A program made the translations under genes and the position numbers. 64,000 nt of DNA, from the NCBI RefSeq assembly GCF_018919175.1, contig NZ_JAHLQL010000001.1, forward strand, positions 248,001 to 312,000, in the 5' to 3' direction. This stretch comes from Clostridium simiarum (GTDB lineage Bacteria > Bacillota > Clostridia > Clostridiales > Clostridiaceae). The notes beneath the pieces are model-generated. The model ran no database searches. It was not told where the DNA came from and worked only from the letters and a program-made list of their open reading frames with translations. How positions within the stretch are numbered: the stretch's first letter is position 1; every line of letters starts with the position of its first letter. Shown piece after piece: positions 63,482 through 64,000 of the stretch.

Positions 63482-64000
63482 TTATATACCTAAAATTTTA
63501 CTACATATATTGTATATTAAAGGGACAAGGAATACGGTCATAATTCCTGCAACTCCTATACAGATACTACTTATAGCCCCCTCAGTTTCACCTAGTTCAA
63601 AGGCTTTAGCTGTACCTAAGGCATGGGAGGAAGTTCCTAAAGCTACGCCTTTTGATAGGCTATCTTCAATTTTGAAAATCTTAAATATGAAGGGTCCTAT
63701 TATAGATCCTAGTATTCCTGTTACTATTATTGAAAACACTGTAAGGGAAGGGATACCCCCTAGAGTTTTTGATATTTCTACCCCTATAGGTACTGTTACA
63801 GATTTAGGAGCTAAAGATTTAATTATATCTAAATCTAAGTTTACAACTTTTGATAGAATTATTATGGAAAATATACCAACTATGCTTCCTACAAATATAC
63901 CACCTAATAAAGGCAATAGATTAGATTTTAATAAATCCAACTTATTATACAAGGGTACTGCTAAAACTACAGTTGCAGGTCCTAGGAAAAAGGAGATAAA
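63482..64000 (-). CDS. LrgB/CidB family antiholin-like membrane protein (5' partial)
   Basis: The last 172 residues of an LrgB-family protein; the frame runs off the right edge and so the N-terminus is missing. The family motif GPATVVLAVPLYNK lies at residues about 7-20 of the visible part (in LGPATVVLAVPLYNK), and further on are LAPKSVTVPIGVEISKTLGG (APKSVTVPIGVEI), LGTSSHALGTAKAFELG and IGVAGIMTV. It has about five to six helices here. LrgB/CidB works with a partner LrgA/CidA to control cell lysis or pyruvate-type transport; lrgA may lie just beyond the window. Confidence 0.92.
   Translation of the reverse strand, partial: FISFFLGPATVVLAVPLYNKLDLLKSNLLPLLGGIFVGSIVGIFSIIILSKVVNLDLDIIKSLAPKSVTVPIGVEISKTLGGIPSLTVFSIIVTGILGSIIGPFIFKIFKIEDSLSKGVALGTSSHALGTAKAFELGETEGAISSICIGVAGIMTVFLVPLIYNICSKILGI

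Overview
The window is very AT-rich and reads as a chromosomal segment of a low-GC Firmicute, most likely Clostridium sensu stricto. The codons are A/T-ending, Shine-Dalgarno (SD) sequences are strong, TTG and GTG starts are common, intrinsic terminators end most units, and several families are typical of clostridia (oligoendopeptidase F, PepD, MCP-rich chemotaxis, stand-alone S1-domain protein, GlnRS, CsoR-CopA-CopZ). No phage, IS element, CRISPR array or rRNA is visible. The species cannot be fixed from sequence alone.

Layout. 1-5.7 kb: end of a nitrate/sulfonate-type ABC ATPase, a PII-like gene coupled to a cation/proton antiporter, an unusual chemoreceptor fused to a peptide-binding-protein domain, and a GNAT acetyltransferase. 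5.9-10.1 kb: a cytidylate-kinase-like protein, a MalY/PatB C-S lyase and a Cache-domain chemoreceptor. 10.3-17.4 kb: a polar amino-acid ABC importer, a sugar or glycerol-phosphate type ABC importer and a TudS-like desulfidase. 17.6-30.0 kb: one long eight-gene operon joining an ABC exporter to a MoxR/DUF58/von Willebrand factor A (VWA) set. 30.2-33.9 kb: a small lytic transglycosylase-like protein, an ArsR-type regulator with an operator array and its MFS transporter, and a YbjQ protein. 34.0-40.3 kb: tRNA-Ala, glnS, a CHASE3 chemoreceptor, pssA and a HEAT-repeat orphan. 40.4-44.7 kb: a probable structured non-coding RNA, a diguanylate cyclase, a 33-residue membrane peptide, a YtxH/DUF948 pair, an EEP hydrolase and a CBS protein. 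44.8-48.6 kb: yaaA and the copper operon csoR-copA-copZ. 48.7-53.8 kb: a candidate minus-strand small RNA, a two-component system, an S1 protein, a TPR protein and a receiver protein. 54.0-64.0 kb: two peptidases, a rhomboid-like protein, a second two-component system, an alpha/beta hydrolase, TspO, an amidohydrolase and the end of an LrgB protein.

How the genes work together. Much of the window concerns peptide and amino-acid use and environmental sensing: amino-acid uptake, PepD, PepF, a C-S lyase and a receptor carrying a peptide-binding domain. Three chemoreceptors occur without any che gene, so they must use a core encoded elsewhere. Copper homeostasis is a complete local unit with a recognisable CsoR operator.

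The least explained items are the approximately 280-nt RNA at 40.4-40.7 kb, which has its own promoter, long-range helices with two mutually exclusive pairings and a strong terminator; the chemoreceptor/peptide-binding fusion at 2.3 kb; the ArsR operator array at 31 kb; the hairpin and four-codon ORF before the last VWA gene; and the C-rich minus-strand RNA at 48.7 kb. All gene functions are inferred from recognised motifs and family resemblance; no database search was run.
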